Source: Vescimonas coprocola
GTDB lineage: Bacteria; Bacillota; Clostridia; Oscillospirales; Oscillospiraceae
Assembly (NCBI RefSeq): GCF_018408575.1
Contig: NZ_AP023418.1
Span: forward strand, 1 to 64,000
Direction: 5' to 3'
DNA length: 64,000 nucleotides
Below, in pieces: positions 45,259 through 55,085 of the stretch (its first letter is position 1; each line of letters starts with the position of its first letter). The position numbers and the translations under genes were made by a program. A model generated the notes under the pieces. The model worked only from the letters and a program-made list of their open reading frames with translations. It was not told the DNA's origin and did no database searches.

Positions 45259-46737
45259 TCATCCCCTCATGTTCTCATGGAATTGACGGAAGGCGGAGAG
45301 ATTTTCCTCCAGCTTTTCGCTTCTCTGGATGTATTCTGTGGGGTACTTGGTGTGAAATACCCGCTCGATGCGCTGATGCACCGGATCCACCATCTTGGTG
45401 GACCCACCGGCCCCCAGCGAGAGGATGCTGTGCAGCTCCTCCATGATGTAGATATTATACAGCCCCTCGGCTCCGGATATGCACCATCCGGTGTTTTCAA
45501 AGCTGCCGGACATATATTTTTGCCGGTACAGGTAGTAGGGGTGGAAGTCCGCCTGCCGGAGGGCGGCGTTGGCGTAGTCCAGCATTTCCCCCACCGCCTC
45601 CGCCGAGGGGATGGTGAAGTTCTCCAGCAAAATGCGGCTTCCCTTTTTTAGGCTCAGGGTATGGACGGTGATGTTGTCGGCCCCGTAGGACAGGCACTTG
45701 TCCAGCGTCCGCCGGAAGCCCTCCGGCGTGTCCTCCGGCAGTCCGGCGATCAGATCCATGTTCACATGGGGAAAGCCCATGCCGGTGGCCAGTGCCATGG
45801 CCTCCTCCACGTCACGGGCCGTATGGCGGCGGCCGATGGCGGTGAGGACGTGATCCTCCAGCGACTGGGGATTGACGCTGATGCGGTCTACGCCGTGATC
45901 CAGCAGCACCTGCAGCTTCTCCCGGTCGATGGTGTCCGGTCGTCCGGCCTCAATGCAGTATTCCACGCAGCCCGACAGATCGAAGCTGCGATTCAGGTGG
46001 GTCAGCAGCCGGTCCATCTGATCGGCGGAGAGGGTAGTGGGAGTACCGCCCCCCATGTAGAAGGATTTGATGTGCAGCCCCGTCTCCTCCACCATTCGGG
46101 CGGCGTCGGTGATCTCCCGGTGCAGCACCTCCAGATACGGCTCCACCAGTCCCAGCGTCCGCTCCACGGACTGGGACACAAAGCTGCAATAGGCGCAGCG
46201 GGTGGGGCAGAAGGGGATGCCAACATACAGGGAGATATCCTCCGGGCGCAGGTCCGCCTTGGCTCTGCGGGAGGCCTCCGCCGTCTCGATACACAGGCGC
46301 CGGCGCTCCGGCGAGACGAAGTAGGTGTCCCGCAGGACCCGGTCCACCTGCCGCTCCGTCATGCCCTCCTCCAGCATCCGGGAGGCCAGCTTGCCGGGGC
46401 GGATGCCCGTCAGCGCCCCCCAGCTGGGGGTGATGCCGGTGATCTCCCGTGCCGCCTTGAAGAAGCTTAGCTTCACCGCCTTCTGGCGAAGGCGCTCCGC
46501 CTCATACTCCGTCAGCTGCGGGTCCACGGCGGTCCGGGAGATGCCACGGGCCGTCCGGCCGTGGTAGGTGATGGTGGTGACGGCGGTGTTATAGCGGGGG
46601 GAGCGGCTCAGCGTCACCAGCGCATGATCCTCCCCATCCTCCGCCGGCTCATAGACCGGCCGTTCCTCCGGGAAAAAAGCCAGCAGACTCTGCTCCACGG
46701 CGTACCGGTCGTCGTGACCACGAAAGATCAGCTTCAT
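45259..46737 (-). CDS. hemZ: Coproporphyrinogen dehydrogenase-like radical SAM protein HemZ
   Basis: 492 aa. An N-terminal domain of about 150 residues specific to HemZ precedes the radical SAM core with PFCPTRCAYCSF (Cys motif CxxxCxxC) near residue 175, MGGGTPTTLS near 228 and the HemN-type C-terminal part. HemZ proteins are annotated as oxygen-independent coproporphyrinogen III dehydrogenases; true activity in non-haem anaerobes is doubtful. Twelve bases after the metallo-hydrolase gene. Confidence 0.9.
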   Translation of the reverse strand: MKLIFRGHDDRYAVEQSLLAFFPEERPVYEPAEDGEDHALVTLSRSPRYNTAVTTITYHGRTARGISRTAVDPQLTEYEAERLRQKAVKLSFFKAAREITGITPSWGALTGIRPGKLASRMLEEGMTERQVDRVLRDTYFVSPERRRLCIETAEASRRAKADLRPEDISLYVGIPFCPTRCAYCSFVSQSVERTLGLVEPYLEVLHREITDAARMVEETGLHIKSFYMGGGTPTTLSADQMDRLLTHLNRSFDLSGCVEYCIEAGRPDTIDREKLQVLLDHGVDRISVNPQSLEDHVLTAIGRRHTARDVEEAMALATGMGFPHVNMDLIAGLPEDTPEGFRRTLDKCLSYGADNITVHTLSLKKGSRILLENFTIPSAEAVGEMLDYANAALRQADFHPYYLYRQKYMSGSFENTGWCISGAEGLYNIYIMEELHSILSLGAGGSTKMVDPVHQRIERVFHTKYPTEYIQRSEKLEENLSAFRQFHENMRG

Positions 46738-46749
46738 GGCACCCCTCCG

Positions 46750-47373
46750 TCACAGGGAGAGCCGCCGGGTCATAAAGGGGTTCACCCGGCGCTCATAGTC
46801 CAGCTCCGTGGCCCCCTCATGGCCGGGATAGACCTTGTAGTTGCCGGGCAGCGCCGCCAGCCGGTCCAGCGAGGCCAGCATGGCCTTGGGGTCGCCGCCG
46901 GCGAAGTCTGTGCGGCCGCAGGAGCCACGGAACAGGGTGTCGCCGGAGAACATCACGTCCCCTACCAGCAGACATACGGAGCCCTGGGTGTGGCCCGGCG
47001 TCTCCATGACACGGATGGTGAGGCTGCCCAGCGTCAGGGTGTCCCCCTCCTTGTAGTAGCGCTGGTTGTGCTCCGGCAGGCGGGAGAACATCATATCCAT
47101 GTGCTTGGGCGGCTGGTCGGTGACGTCCTTCTCGTGGATGTACACCGGCACGTCGGGGTATTTCTCCAGCAGAGGCCGGACGGCGGTGGTGTGGTCAAAG
47201 TGACCGTGGGTCAGCAGGATGTACTCCAGACGGCAGCCGGAGCGGCTGACCATGTCGGCCACCTGCTCCGGCTTGTCACCGGGATCGATGAGGGCGCAGA
47301 CCCCGGTCTCCTCGTCGCACAGCAGATAGCAGTTGGTGGAAATAAAGCCCACCCGGATGGAATCGATTTTCAT
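46750..47373 (-). CDS. Metallo-beta-lactamase fold hydrolase (glyoxalase II-like)
   Basis: 207-aa metal hydrolase with the HxHxDH motif (THGHFDHT near residue 60), a further His in ETPGHTQGS and DTLFRGSCGRTD. This is the small MBL group often called hydroxyacylglutathione-hydrolase-like; the thioester substrate is unknown. ATG at 47373 with AAAGGAG upstream. Upstream frame to 47493 has no support. Confidence 0.9.
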   Translation of the reverse strand: MKIDSIRVGFISTNCYLLCDEETGVCALIDPGDKPEQVADMVSRSGCRLEYILLTHGHFDHTTAVRPLLEKYPDVPVYIHEKDVTDQPPKHMDMMFSRLPEHNQRYYKEGDTLTLGSLTIRVMETPGHTQGSVCLLVGDVMFSGDTLFRGSCGRTDFAGGDPKAMLASLDRLAALPGNYKVYPGHEGATELDYERRVNPFMTRRLSL

Positions 47374-47498
47374 GGGATATTCTCCTTTATCAAGCATCGC
47401 TGGGATGTGAATGGTCGTGTAGAAGATAGCGTGGGGATCGCATAGAGAAAAAACAGCCAAGCAGAGCCGGGATATACTCCGCCGATGGAGCATATTGG

Positions 47499-47951
47499 TC
47501 AGCTGGAGAGCTGGTCGGTGTCTACGATCAGGGTCAGGGGGCCGTCGTTGACGGACTGGACCAGCATATCGGCACCGAATTCGCCGGTCTCAGTGTGGAA
47601 GCCCTTTTCCCGGCACAAGGCCACGAATTTTTCATACAGGGGGATGGCCACCTCCGGCCGGGCGGCGGCCAGAAAGTCCGGACGGCGGCCCTTGCGGCAG
47701 TTGCCGTAAAGAGTGAACTGGGATACCACCAGAATTTCGCCGCCCACCGTCTCCAGACCACGGTTCATCTTGCCGTCCTCATCCTCAAAAATACGCAGGC
47801 CCACCAGTTTGTCCGCCAGCTTCACGGCTTGGGCCTCGGTGTCCTCATGGGTGATGCCCAGCAGGATCAGAAAGCCCTGTCCGATCTGGCCGATGGTCTT
47901 GCCGTCCACGGCAACGGAGGCACTTTTTACCCGTGTCAGTACAGCTCTCAT
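47499..47951 (-). CDS. dtd: D-aminoacyl-tRNA deacylase
   Basis: 150-aa dimeric enzyme that clears D-amino acids from tRNA. Active-site segments SQFTLYG near residue 80 and VNDGPLT near 136 are conserved, and length is normal. Lies between relA and the metallo-hydrolase, the common Firmicute order relA-dtd-mbl-hemZ. The organism also has a racemase-like gene in the window, which would make such editing useful. Confidence 0.96.
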   Translation of the reverse strand: MRAVLTRVKSASVAVDGKTIGQIGQGFLILLGITHEDTEAQAVKLADKLVGLRIFEDEDGKMNRGLETVGGEILVVSQFTLYGNCRKGRRPDFLAAARPEVAIPLYEKFVALCREKGFHTETGEFGADMLVQSVNDGPLTLIVDTDQLSS

Positions 47952-48129
47952 GGAATATAGTCTCCTTTTTCGACAATATATACGATGATTTTGATGAGTT
48001 GGAGCGATTTCGAGGGAGTGTCAACCGATTTTCACGTCGCAATGCGGCTGGAGATCGGTAGACACGACCATATGCGCTTTTGCACACTTTGCCAGCTATC
48101 GGAAAAGTGTGGCGCCGGAGGCGCATTTA

Positions 48130-50400
48130 TCACCCGGCGGGGCGGGTAACACGCATGACCCCGGAGATCTGCTCCAGCCGGCGCATGACAGCCTGCAGCT
48201 GCTGGCTGTCGGATACATCCACGGCCAGAGAGATCAGGGCGAAGCCGTCGGCGGTGGAGCGGGCGTTGAGAGAGGATACGTGGACCTTGGCAGCGGAGAG
48301 GATGGTGGAGATATCCACCAGCAGATTGGGCCGATCCTTGGACACTACCTGCAAATTGGTGCGGTAGGATTCCCGTGTTTTGCCGCCCCAGGAGACCTTG
48401 ATCCAGCGGCCCGCCTCCTCCGGCGGACGGCGGGCGGGGTCGGCGTTGGGGCAGTCCTTACGGTGGACAGAGACGCCATAGCCACGGGTGATAAAGCCCA
48501 CGATCTCGTCGCCGGGGACAGGGGAGCAGCACTTGGAGAACTTCACCAGACAGTTGCTGAGACCCTGCACCACGATGCCCTGCTCGCTGTGTTCCCGGAC
48601 GGGGACGGCGGGACGGGTCACCTCCGGCTGGCCCTCCACCGGCACCTCCGCCTGACGCTCTGCCTGATGCTGGTGCAGGATGCGCTGGATGTCCTCCCGC
48701 AGACGGCCGATGAGCTTCAGGCTGGTGACGCCGCCGTAGCCAATGGCGGCATACATATCGTCCAGACTCTTGAAGGAGAGCCTTTTCAGAATGACGGGGA
48801 GGTTTTCCTCCGCCGTCAGCTCCTTCAGGGTGACGCCGCAGCGCTTCAGCTCCGACTCGAAGGAGGAGCGGCCGTTGACGATGTTCTCGTCCCGGCGCTC
48901 CCGCTTGAACCACTGGCGTATCTTGGAGCGGGCGTTGCTGGAGCGGGCGATCTTCACCCAGTCCCGGCTTGGGCCGTGGGCGGACTGGGAGGTGACCACC
49001 TCTACGATGTCGCCGTTTTTCAGGCGGGTATCAAAGGGGACCAGACGGCCGTTGACCTTGGCCCCCACCATATGGTTGCCCACGGCGGAATGGATGTTGT
49101 AGGCAAAATCGATGGGCGTGGCTCCGGCGGGGAGGTTGATGACGTCGCCACGGGGGGTAAACACGAACACCTCGTCGGCAAACATATCCACCTTCAGGGA
49201 GTGGATGAAGTCCTCGGCGTCGGCGCCCTCCTGATTCTCCAGCAGACGGCGGACCCACTCATAGCGGCCCTCGTCCCCGGCCCCCTGACCGTTCTGCTTA
49301 TACTTCCAGTGGGCGGCGATGCCGTATTCGGCCACCTCGTGCATCTCACGGGTACGGATCTGCACCTCGAAGGGGATGCCGTTCTGGCCCACCACGGTGG
49401 TGTGGAGGCTCTGGTACATATTGGGCTTGGGGGTGCCGATATAGTCCTTGAAGCGGCCCAGAATGGGCTTATACAGGTCGTGGATGATGCCCAGCACATT
49501 GTAGCAGTCGGACACCGTGTCCACAATGACCCGGAAGGCGAAGAGGTCGTATACATCGTCCAGAGACTTGTTCTGGGTATACATCTTGCGGTAGATGGAG
49601 TAGGGGTGCTTCATGCGGCCATAGACGTAGCCGTCGATGTGGGCCTCCCGCAGGCGGCGGGTGATCTGGTCGTGGATAGAGGACATGAAGCCGTCATACT
49701 GAGCGGCCTTTTCATTCAGAGCCTCCACGATCTCCCGGTAGCTGATGGGGTCCAGATATTTCAGGCTCAGGTCCTCCAGCTCCCACTTCATCTTCTGCAT
49801 TCCCAGCCGGTGGGCAATGGGGGCATAGATCTCCATGGTCTCGAAGGACTTCTGCTTCTGCTTCTCCGGGGTCTGGTACTCCATGGTACGCATATTGTGG
49901 AGCCGGTCGGAGATTTTGATGAGAATGACCCGGATGTCCTTGCTCATGGCCATGAGCATCTTCCGGAGGTTCTCCATCTGCTCCTCCTCCTTGGAGGTAT
50001 AGTGGACACGGGTCAGCTTGCTGACGCCCTCCACCAGATCCGCCACTGTGGGAGAGAAGAGCCGGGAGATGTCCTCGTGGGTGGCGGAGGTATCCTCGAT
50101 GGTGTCGTGGAGCAGAGCCGCCTCGATGGACTCGGAGTCCAGATGCAGCTCCTCCGCCACGATCTGGGCCACCGCCAGCGGGTGGGTGATGAAGGGAGAG
50201 CCGTCCTTCCGCATCTGCGCTCCGTGGGCCTTGGCGGCGAACTCGAAGGCGGCCCGGATCTGCTGGAAGTTGGCGCTGGGGTTATAGCGGCGGACGGTGT
50301 CCTCCAGCTTGCGGTAGCGCTGCTCCAGATCAGCCCAGACCTCCGGGCGGATCTCCGGCACCAGAGACGCCGGTGCGGTGGTATTCTGGGTATCAGTCAT
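48130..50400 (-). CDS. relA: Bifunctional (p)ppGpp synthetase/hydrolase
   Basis: 756-aa RelA/SpoT homologue: HD hydrolase domain (about 50-200, HDTIEDT intact), synthetase domain (about 240-370, with RVIVDTVSDCYNVLG), TGS (about 405-465) and C-terminal ACT (about 680-755). Both halves look active. The start at 50400 follows GGGGAGGCG; eight bases overlap recJ. Controls the stringent response. Confidence 0.96.
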   Translation of the reverse strand: MTDTQNTTAPASLVPEIRPEVWADLEQRYRKLEDTVRRYNPSANFQQIRAAFEFAAKAHGAQMRKDGSPFITHPLAVAQIVAEELHLDSESIEAALLHDTIEDTSATHEDISRLFSPTVADLVEGVSKLTRVHYTSKEEEQMENLRKMLMAMSKDIRVILIKISDRLHNMRTMEYQTPEKQKQKSFETMEIYAPIAHRLGMQKMKWELEDLSLKYLDPISYREIVEALNEKAAQYDGFMSSIHDQITRRLREAHIDGYVYGRMKHPYSIYRKMYTQNKSLDDVYDLFAFRVIVDTVSDCYNVLGIIHDLYKPILGRFKDYIGTPKPNMYQSLHTTVVGQNGIPFEVQIRTREMHEVAEYGIAAHWKYKQNGQGAGDEGRYEWVRRLLENQEGADAEDFIHSLKVDMFADEVFVFTPRGDVINLPAGATPIDFAYNIHSAVGNHMVGAKVNGRLVPFDTRLKNGDIVEVVTSQSAHGPSRDWVKIARSSNARSKIRQWFKRERRDENIVNGRSSFESELKRCGVTLKELTAEENLPVILKRLSFKSLDDMYAAIGYGGVTSLKLIGRLREDIQRILHQHQAERQAEVPVEGQPEVTRPAVPVREHSEQGIVVQGLSNCLVKFSKCCSPVPGDEIVGFITRGYGVSVHRKDCPNADPARRPPEEAGRWIKVSWGGKTRESYRTNLQVVSKDRPNLLVDISTILSAAKVHVSSLNARSTADGFALISLAVDVSDSQQLQAVMRRLEQISGVMRVTRPAG

Positions 50401-52495
50401 GGTGATCGCCTCCCCGTTTGGGCTGCATGACCTCATGCAGGCCCTGTAAGTAACCGGATTCCTCCAAGCGGACGTGTTTCCCCTGGCCGGTGAGTGTGAT
50501 GGAAATGGTGTCGCCCTCTTGCCGGAGGGTCAGCAGCTGCCGTTCCCGGAACACCTCCAGACAGAAGGCAGTCCGAAGGAAGGGGTCGGCCCCCTCCAGC
50601 CGGGCGGACAGCTCCCGCAGCAGCGGCAGGTAGCAGGCGGTGAGCCCCTCCGGGGGGACGGTGTGCTCCAGCGCCCGCCACAGCTGCACGCACTGGCTGC
50701 GGGATGGCAGCAGGTGGACCGCCTCCTTGGGCAGGAGCCGATCGCCCCGCAGACAGCGCTCCAACAGGTGCAGGCACTCATCCTCCCGTGTACTGACAGT
50801 GAGGGACGGGCGGATGTCCACCATTTGCAGCTGTACCGTGCGGTTGCCCCGAAATTCGTTGATCTGCAGATAAAAGGCCGCATCCACCCGGCTGCCCGCC
50901 GCAACGGGACAGGTGTCGGGGGAGACGGAGAAGAAAATACCGTCGAACTGGCTGCTGCCCTTGCTGAGCCGCAGCTTCAGGTGGCGATTCTGGCCCACGC
51001 TCTGCAGCCGCTCCAGCGTGGCGCCCATCAGGCAGAAGAGAGGGCGGGCATTACCGGCGCCGTAGGGCTCCAGCATCCCCAGAGCCTCCACCTCCGTCAG
51101 GGTGACACGGCTGGGACAGGTGAGGGCGGCATCGATCTCCAGACATACCTCCGGCGCTCCGCCACCCTGATATTCCCGCACCAGCTGGTTCATCCGCTGG
51201 CGGAAGGAGGGGATATTGGCGACATCGATGGTGAAGCCCGCTGCCAGCTCGTGACCGCCGAAATCCAGCAGGAGGTCGGAGCAGCGCTCCAGAGCGGCGA
51301 AAAGGTTGAAGCCGCCCCAACTGCGGCAGGAGCCCTTGCCCACGGTGCCGCTTAAGTGGATCATAAAGCTGGGACAGGCGTATTTTTCCGACAGGCGGGA
51401 GGCCACGATGCCCACCACCCCTTGGTGCCACGTGTCGGAGGCCAGCACCAGAGCGCTGCGCTCCTGCGGCGGCAGATGGTCGATCTGTTCCACTGCCTGG
51501 GCATAGATGGTCTGCTCCACCGCCTGACGCTCCCGGTTCAGGGCGCACAGCTCACGGGCCAACCGGGCGGCCTCCGCCGGGTCCTGACACAGCAGGAGGT
51601 CGGCGGCCTTGTCCGCTGCCCCCATGCGGCCGGCGGCGTTGATGCGGGGGGCCAGCACGAAGCCCACCTGCACGGAGGTGATGGCCTTATCCATGAGGCC
51701 TGCCTCCTGCAGCAGGGCGTGGAGGCCGATGAAGTCCGACTGGGTGATGCACTCCAAGCCACGGGAGACGATGATGCGGTTCTCCCCGGACATGGGCATC
51801 ACGTCGGCAATGGTGCCGATGGCGGCCAAGGTGCAGTAGCGGGAGAAAAGGGCCTCCTCCCGGCTCTCGCCGCCCAGCGCCAGCACCAGCTTCAGCGCCA
51901 CGCCGCAGCCCGCCAGATAGGGGAAGGGATAGGTGCAGTCCGGCCGGTGGGGGTCCACCACCGCCACGGCCCGTGGCAGGGTGTCCTTGCACTCGTGGTG
52001 ATCGGTGATGACCACATCCATGCCCAGAGAGGCGGCGAAGTCCACCTCCTCCACCCCGGTGATGCCGCAGTCCACGGTGATGAGCAGCTCTACCCCCTGC
52101 TCATGGAGGGAGCGGATGGCGTCCTGCCCCAGCCCGTAGCCGTCCTCGATGCGGCGAGGAATATAGTGCAGCACATCGACGCCCCGGCTTTTCAGGTAAT
52201 CCACCAGGATCACCGTGGCGGTGATGCCGTCCACGTCGTAATCCCCGAACACCGCCATGCGGAGGCCCTGCCCGATGGCCCGGCTGATGCACTCCACCGC
52301 CCGGTCCATGTCCTTCATCAGGAAGGGGGAGCAGGTCAGATCCCGGCCCCGCTCCAGAAAGGCGGCGGCCTCCTCCGCCGTGGAGATGCTCCGTGCCGCC
52401 AGTACCTGCGACACCAGCTGGGGATAGCCAGCCTCGCCGAGACGGCGGATATCCGCTTCCTCCGCTGGGGCGATATGCCATTTGGAAAACTTCAT
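50393..52495 (-). CDS. recJ: Single-stranded-DNA-specific exonuclease RecJ
   Basis: 700-aa 5'-3' exonuclease. DHH domain with FGDYDVDGITAT near residue 80 and ITDHHECKD near 160, DHHA1 domain with RINAAGRMG near 310 and GGHELAAGFT near 410, OB-fold after that and a long C-terminal extension. The start at 52495 is supported by GGGAG upstream; overlaps relA by eight bases. Acts in recombination and mismatch repair. Confidence 0.95.
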   Translation of the reverse strand: MKFSKWHIAPAEEADIRRLGEAGYPQLVSQVLAARSISTAEEAAAFLERGRDLTCSPFLMKDMDRAVECISRAIGQGLRMAVFGDYDVDGITATVILVDYLKSRGVDVLHYIPRRIEDGYGLGQDAIRSLHEQGVELLITVDCGITGVEEVDFAASLGMDVVITDHHECKDTLPRAVAVVDPHRPDCTYPFPYLAGCGVALKLVLALGGESREEALFSRYCTLAAIGTIADVMPMSGENRIIVSRGLECITQSDFIGLHALLQEAGLMDKAITSVQVGFVLAPRINAAGRMGAADKAADLLLCQDPAEAARLARELCALNRERQAVEQTIYAQAVEQIDHLPPQERSALVLASDTWHQGVVGIVASRLSEKYACPSFMIHLSGTVGKGSCRSWGGFNLFAALERCSDLLLDFGGHELAAGFTIDVANIPSFRQRMNQLVREYQGGGAPEVCLEIDAALTCPSRVTLTEVEALGMLEPYGAGNARPLFCLMGATLERLQSVGQNRHLKLRLSKGSSQFDGIFFSVSPDTCPVAAGSRVDAAFYLQINEFRGNRTVQLQMVDIRPSLTVSTREDECLHLLERCLRGDRLLPKEAVHLLPSRSQCVQLWRALEHTVPPEGLTACYLPLLRELSARLEGADPFLRTAFCLEVFRERQLLTLRQEGDTISITLTGQGKHVRLEESGYLQGLHEVMQPKRGGDHHD

Positions 52496-52679
52496 CTGCC
52501 AGCGCTCCCTTCCGCATACTACTATAATCAACTATTATAACAAATCCGCCGGAAAAGGACAAGCGGAAAGTGCGGCCGCAGCGGGCTTTTTGCGGGGCAA
52601 AGGAATGGGAAAACGGTTGCAATGGATGGCGGGAGGGCGTATAATGGCTGCATCTGCATAGGAATGAGGAAAAAGCATC

Positions 52680-53543
52680 ATGAGACCTGACGGAACCAGA
52701 GTGAAAGACCTGCCGCCGCTGGTGGCGGCCATTCCCTACATCATGCCCAAGCGCTACGATGCGTGGAACTCCATCACCGAGAACATCGACGAGGAGGCTG
52801 TAAAGGCCTACATCCGCCATTGGCGGCGGGAGGGCGTACGCTTGAACCACATGAGTGTCATCATCGCCGCCTACTACCGGGCGGTGCTGGACAATCCAAA
52901 GCTGAACTACTTCGTGATGAACGGAAAAATTTATCGGCGCAACCACTTCTGCGTCTCCTTCGTCATTCTCAAGAAGCAATCCGACGGGGTGGTCAACGAG
53001 ACAGCACTGAAAGTGTATTTGGAGCCGTCGGACGATATTTTCTCCATTGACAGGAAAATTCGGGAGGTTATTGCCGCCAACCAGCATGAGCACCAGTCCA
53101 ACAGCACCGACAAGTTCGCACGGTTCATGTTCTCCGTGCCGGGGCTGCCAAAGTTCGTGGTGTGGCTGGCGTATCATCTGGACAAGCACGGGCTGCTGCC
53201 CCGGAAGATCATCGACCTGTCGCCCTTCCACACCAGTATGTTCATCACCAATCTGGCCTCCATCAAGACCAGCTATATCCATCACCACTGCTATGAGTTC
53301 GGCACCACCAGCGTGTTCGTGTGCATGGGCAAGCCCGTGCCGGATTACATGGGCGGTGACCTGACCCGGAAGGTGATGCCCATCGGCGTGGTGATGGACG
53401 AGCGCATCTGCACCGGATATGAGTATGCGGCGTTTTACAGCGATTTCAAGGGCTACCTCCGGGACCTGAGCCAGCTGGAGACCCCCTTTGACGGCAGCCG
53501 CCTCCAAAAGGAGGAGGAAAAGACCCCGGCCGGTGTATCCTGA
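52680..53543 (+). CDS. E2/CAT-like acyltransferase fold without catalytic His-Asp motif
   Basis: 287 aa related to the catalytic domain of 2-oxoacid dehydrogenase E2 and chloramphenicol acetyltransferase (CAT): MRPDGTRVKDLPP start, trimer-forming strands, and FGTTSVFVCMGK in the core. The usual HHxxxDG catalytic motif near the end is replaced by VVMDERICTGYEY, so the normal active-site His and Asp are absent. There is no lipoyl domain. Probably inactive as an acyltransferase or of changed function. Followed 60 bases later by the CysE-like gene on the same strand. Confidence 0.7.
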   Translation: MRPDGTRVKDLPPLVAAIPYIMPKRYDAWNSITENIDEEAVKAYIRHWRREGVRLNHMSVIIAAYYRAVLDNPKLNYFVMNGKIYRRNHFCVSFVILKKQSDGVVNETALKVYLEPSDDIFSIDRKIREVIAANQHEHQSNSTDKFARFMFSVPGLPKFVVWLAYHLDKHGLLPRKIIDLSPFHTSMFITNLASIKTSYIHHHCYEFGTTSVFVCMGKPVPDYMGGDLTRKVMPIGVVMDERICTGYEYAAFYSDFKGYLRDLSQLETPFDGSRLQKEEEKTPAGVS

Positions 53544-53603
53544 CACCGGGAGGGAGCATAGGATAGACGGCCCCTGCGGGGGCGGGACAGGAGGAGACAC
53601 CCC

Positions 53604-54479
53604 ATGTATGAAGAGCACATCCGGGCGGCAGCCCGGTCCATGGCGGAGAATATGCAGCGCAGCCCCGTTCCCATGTACGGCAAGGGCCTGCGGCTGCCGG
53701 ACAAGGGGGCAGTGATCGGACTGCTGAAGGAGATCCGGCGGCTGGTCTTTCCGGCCTACTACGGCGACCCGGAGCTGATGACCCTTCCGGTGGAGGACTA
53801 CACGGCGCTGCTGCTGGAGCGCATCGAGGGCCAGCTGGCCCGGCAGATCGCTTTGGCCCTGCCGGAGGAGCAGGAGCAGCGGGCGTCGGTGTTGGCCCGT
53901 GAGGTGGTGGAGGCCCTGCCCGGCGTGCAGCGGCTGCTGCTGACGGATCTGGACGCCACCTTTGAATCCGACCCGGCGGCGGCCTCCAAGGAGGAGATCC
54001 TGTTCGCCTATCCGGGGCTGTTTGCCATTTTCGTATACCGGGTGGCCCATGAGCTGTATCTGCGCCAGATTCCCATGATCCCCCGGATCATGAGTGAGTA
54101 CGCCCACAGCCGCACGGGCATCGATATTCACCCCGGCGCACAGATCGGCGCCCACTTCTTCATCGATCACGGCACCGGCATCGTGGTGGGCGAGACCACG
54201 GTCATCGGGGAGAATGTGAAGCTGTATCAGGGCGTGACGCTGGGAGCGCTGTCCCCTCGGAAGGGCCACGCCAGTCTGCCGGGAAAGCGGCATCCCACCG
54301 TGGGCAGCGACGTGACCATCTACTCCGGGGCCTCCATTCTGGGCGGTGAGACCACCATCGGGGATCATGCCGTGGTGGGCGGCAACGCCTTCCTGACGGA
54401 CTCGGTGGCGGAGGATACTCAGGTGGTGATCCGCACGCCGGAGCCGATCTACCGGGAGCGCAGGCACCGGGAGAAATGA
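53604..54479 (+). CDS. Serine O-acetyltransferase-like hexapeptide transferase
   Basis: 291-aa acetyltransferase of the CysE/EpsC (SrpH) type: helical N-terminal domain (1-165), then the left-handed beta-helix with HPGAQIGAHFFIDHGTGIVVGET near residue 172-194 carrying the catalytic His pair, and the long loop GALSPRKGHASLPGKRHPT typical of serine acetyltransferases. Likely makes O-acetylserine for cysteine synthesis. GGAGGAGAC lies upstream. Confidence 0.88.
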   Translation: MYEEHIRAAARSMAENMQRSPVPMYGKGLRLPDKGAVIGLLKEIRRLVFPAYYGDPELMTLPVEDYTALLLERIEGQLARQIALALPEEQEQRASVLAREVVEALPGVQRLLLTDLDATFESDPAAASKEEILFAYPGLFAIFVYRVAHELYLRQIPMIPRIMSEYAHSRTGIDIHPGAQIGAHFFIDHGTGIVVGETTVIGENVKLYQGVTLGALSPRKGHASLPGKRHPTVGSDVTIYSGASILGGETTIGDHAVVGGNAFLTDSVAEDTQVVIRTPEPIYRERRHREK

Positions 54480-54565
54480 GATGCCCCCAGCCGGATGGTG
54501 TGCAGCACCGCCCGGCTGGGATTTTATTTCGCCTTGTTTGGCTGCCTCCGATGAGTCACTGTTTT

Positions 54566-54717
54566 GCCTCCGGCGGGTGCCTTTCTGATAGCAGCCCTTT
54601 TTTCTGTCTCCGACAGCCTACTTTTTGCCTCCGGTGGGTAACTTTCTTTCGCTGCTGAAAGAAAGTTACCCGCCGGAGGCATAAAAGAAAAACTGATGGC
54701 AAAAAATATGCCGCCGG
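54566..54717. repeat. GCCTCCGGCGGGT-type palindromic repeat cluster
   Basis: Within a 325-base gap without genes, the word GCCTCCGG(C/T)GGGT occurs forward near 54566 and 54627 and inverted near 54671 and 54705. The two middle copies form a hairpin with 24-base arms (54627-54650, 54657-54680; one G-U) and a GCTGCT loop. No coding potential is seen. Looks like a multi-copy REP-like element. Confidence 0.7.
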
Positions 54718-54744
54718 AGGCAGCAAACAGCCCCCTCTGCAGAC

Positions 54745-54784
54745 AAAAAGGAAGAGACGATGTTTCCATCGTCTCTTCCTTTTT
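54745..54784 (-). terminator. Bidirectional terminator between CysE-like gene and feoA
   Basis: 18-base perfect arms (54745-54762, 54767-54784), TTTC loop, with A/T runs on both sides; serves feoA (minus), possibly the plus-strand genes too. Confidence 0.9.
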
Positions 54785-54804
54785 AACATGTGCAGCATGA
54801 GCAC

Positions 54805-55029
54805 TTACAGTGCCGTGATATGGATGCACCGGGCGTCACAGCGGCGCAGGGCAATGACGGCATCCAGCACCTCATAGGCCACCGGATCACCCAAGGGACT
54901 GATCTGCACCGCCCGGACGATCGTGCCGGGGATGAAGCCCAGCTCCAGCAGCCGCTGACGCTGGGAGTGCGTCACAGCCCGGATGGCGGCCCATCGGCCC
55001 GCCGGCAGGGTATCCAGCGTATCTGCCAC
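54805..55029 (-). CDS. FeoA-domain protein
   Basis: 74-aa SH3-like protein: LPAGRWAAIRAV, QRLLELGFIPGTIVRAV and DPVAYEVLDAVIALRRCDA are FeoA features. FeoA normally assists the FeoB Fe2+ transporter, but no feoB is nearby; stand-alone FeoA proteins also occur as regulators' domains. AAAAGGAGG upstream. Confidence 0.85.
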   Translation of the reverse strand: MADTLDTLPAGRWAAIRAVTHSQRQRLLELGFIPGTIVRAVQISPLGDPVAYEVLDAVIALRRCDARCIHITAL

Positions 55030-55085
55030 GGAAAAGACCTCCTTTTAGGGGAGTGGTCTATCCTATGCCGTCTGTAGGGCGGCGG

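Noticed and set aside
49544-49590. GTATACA-containing words inside relA and other genes as further operator sites
   Set aside because: They are within coding sequence and lack the full TGTATACA palindrome.
48109-50430. 773-codon plus-strand ORF opposite relA
   Set aside because: Antisense shadow; relA is a full-length family member with intact domains.
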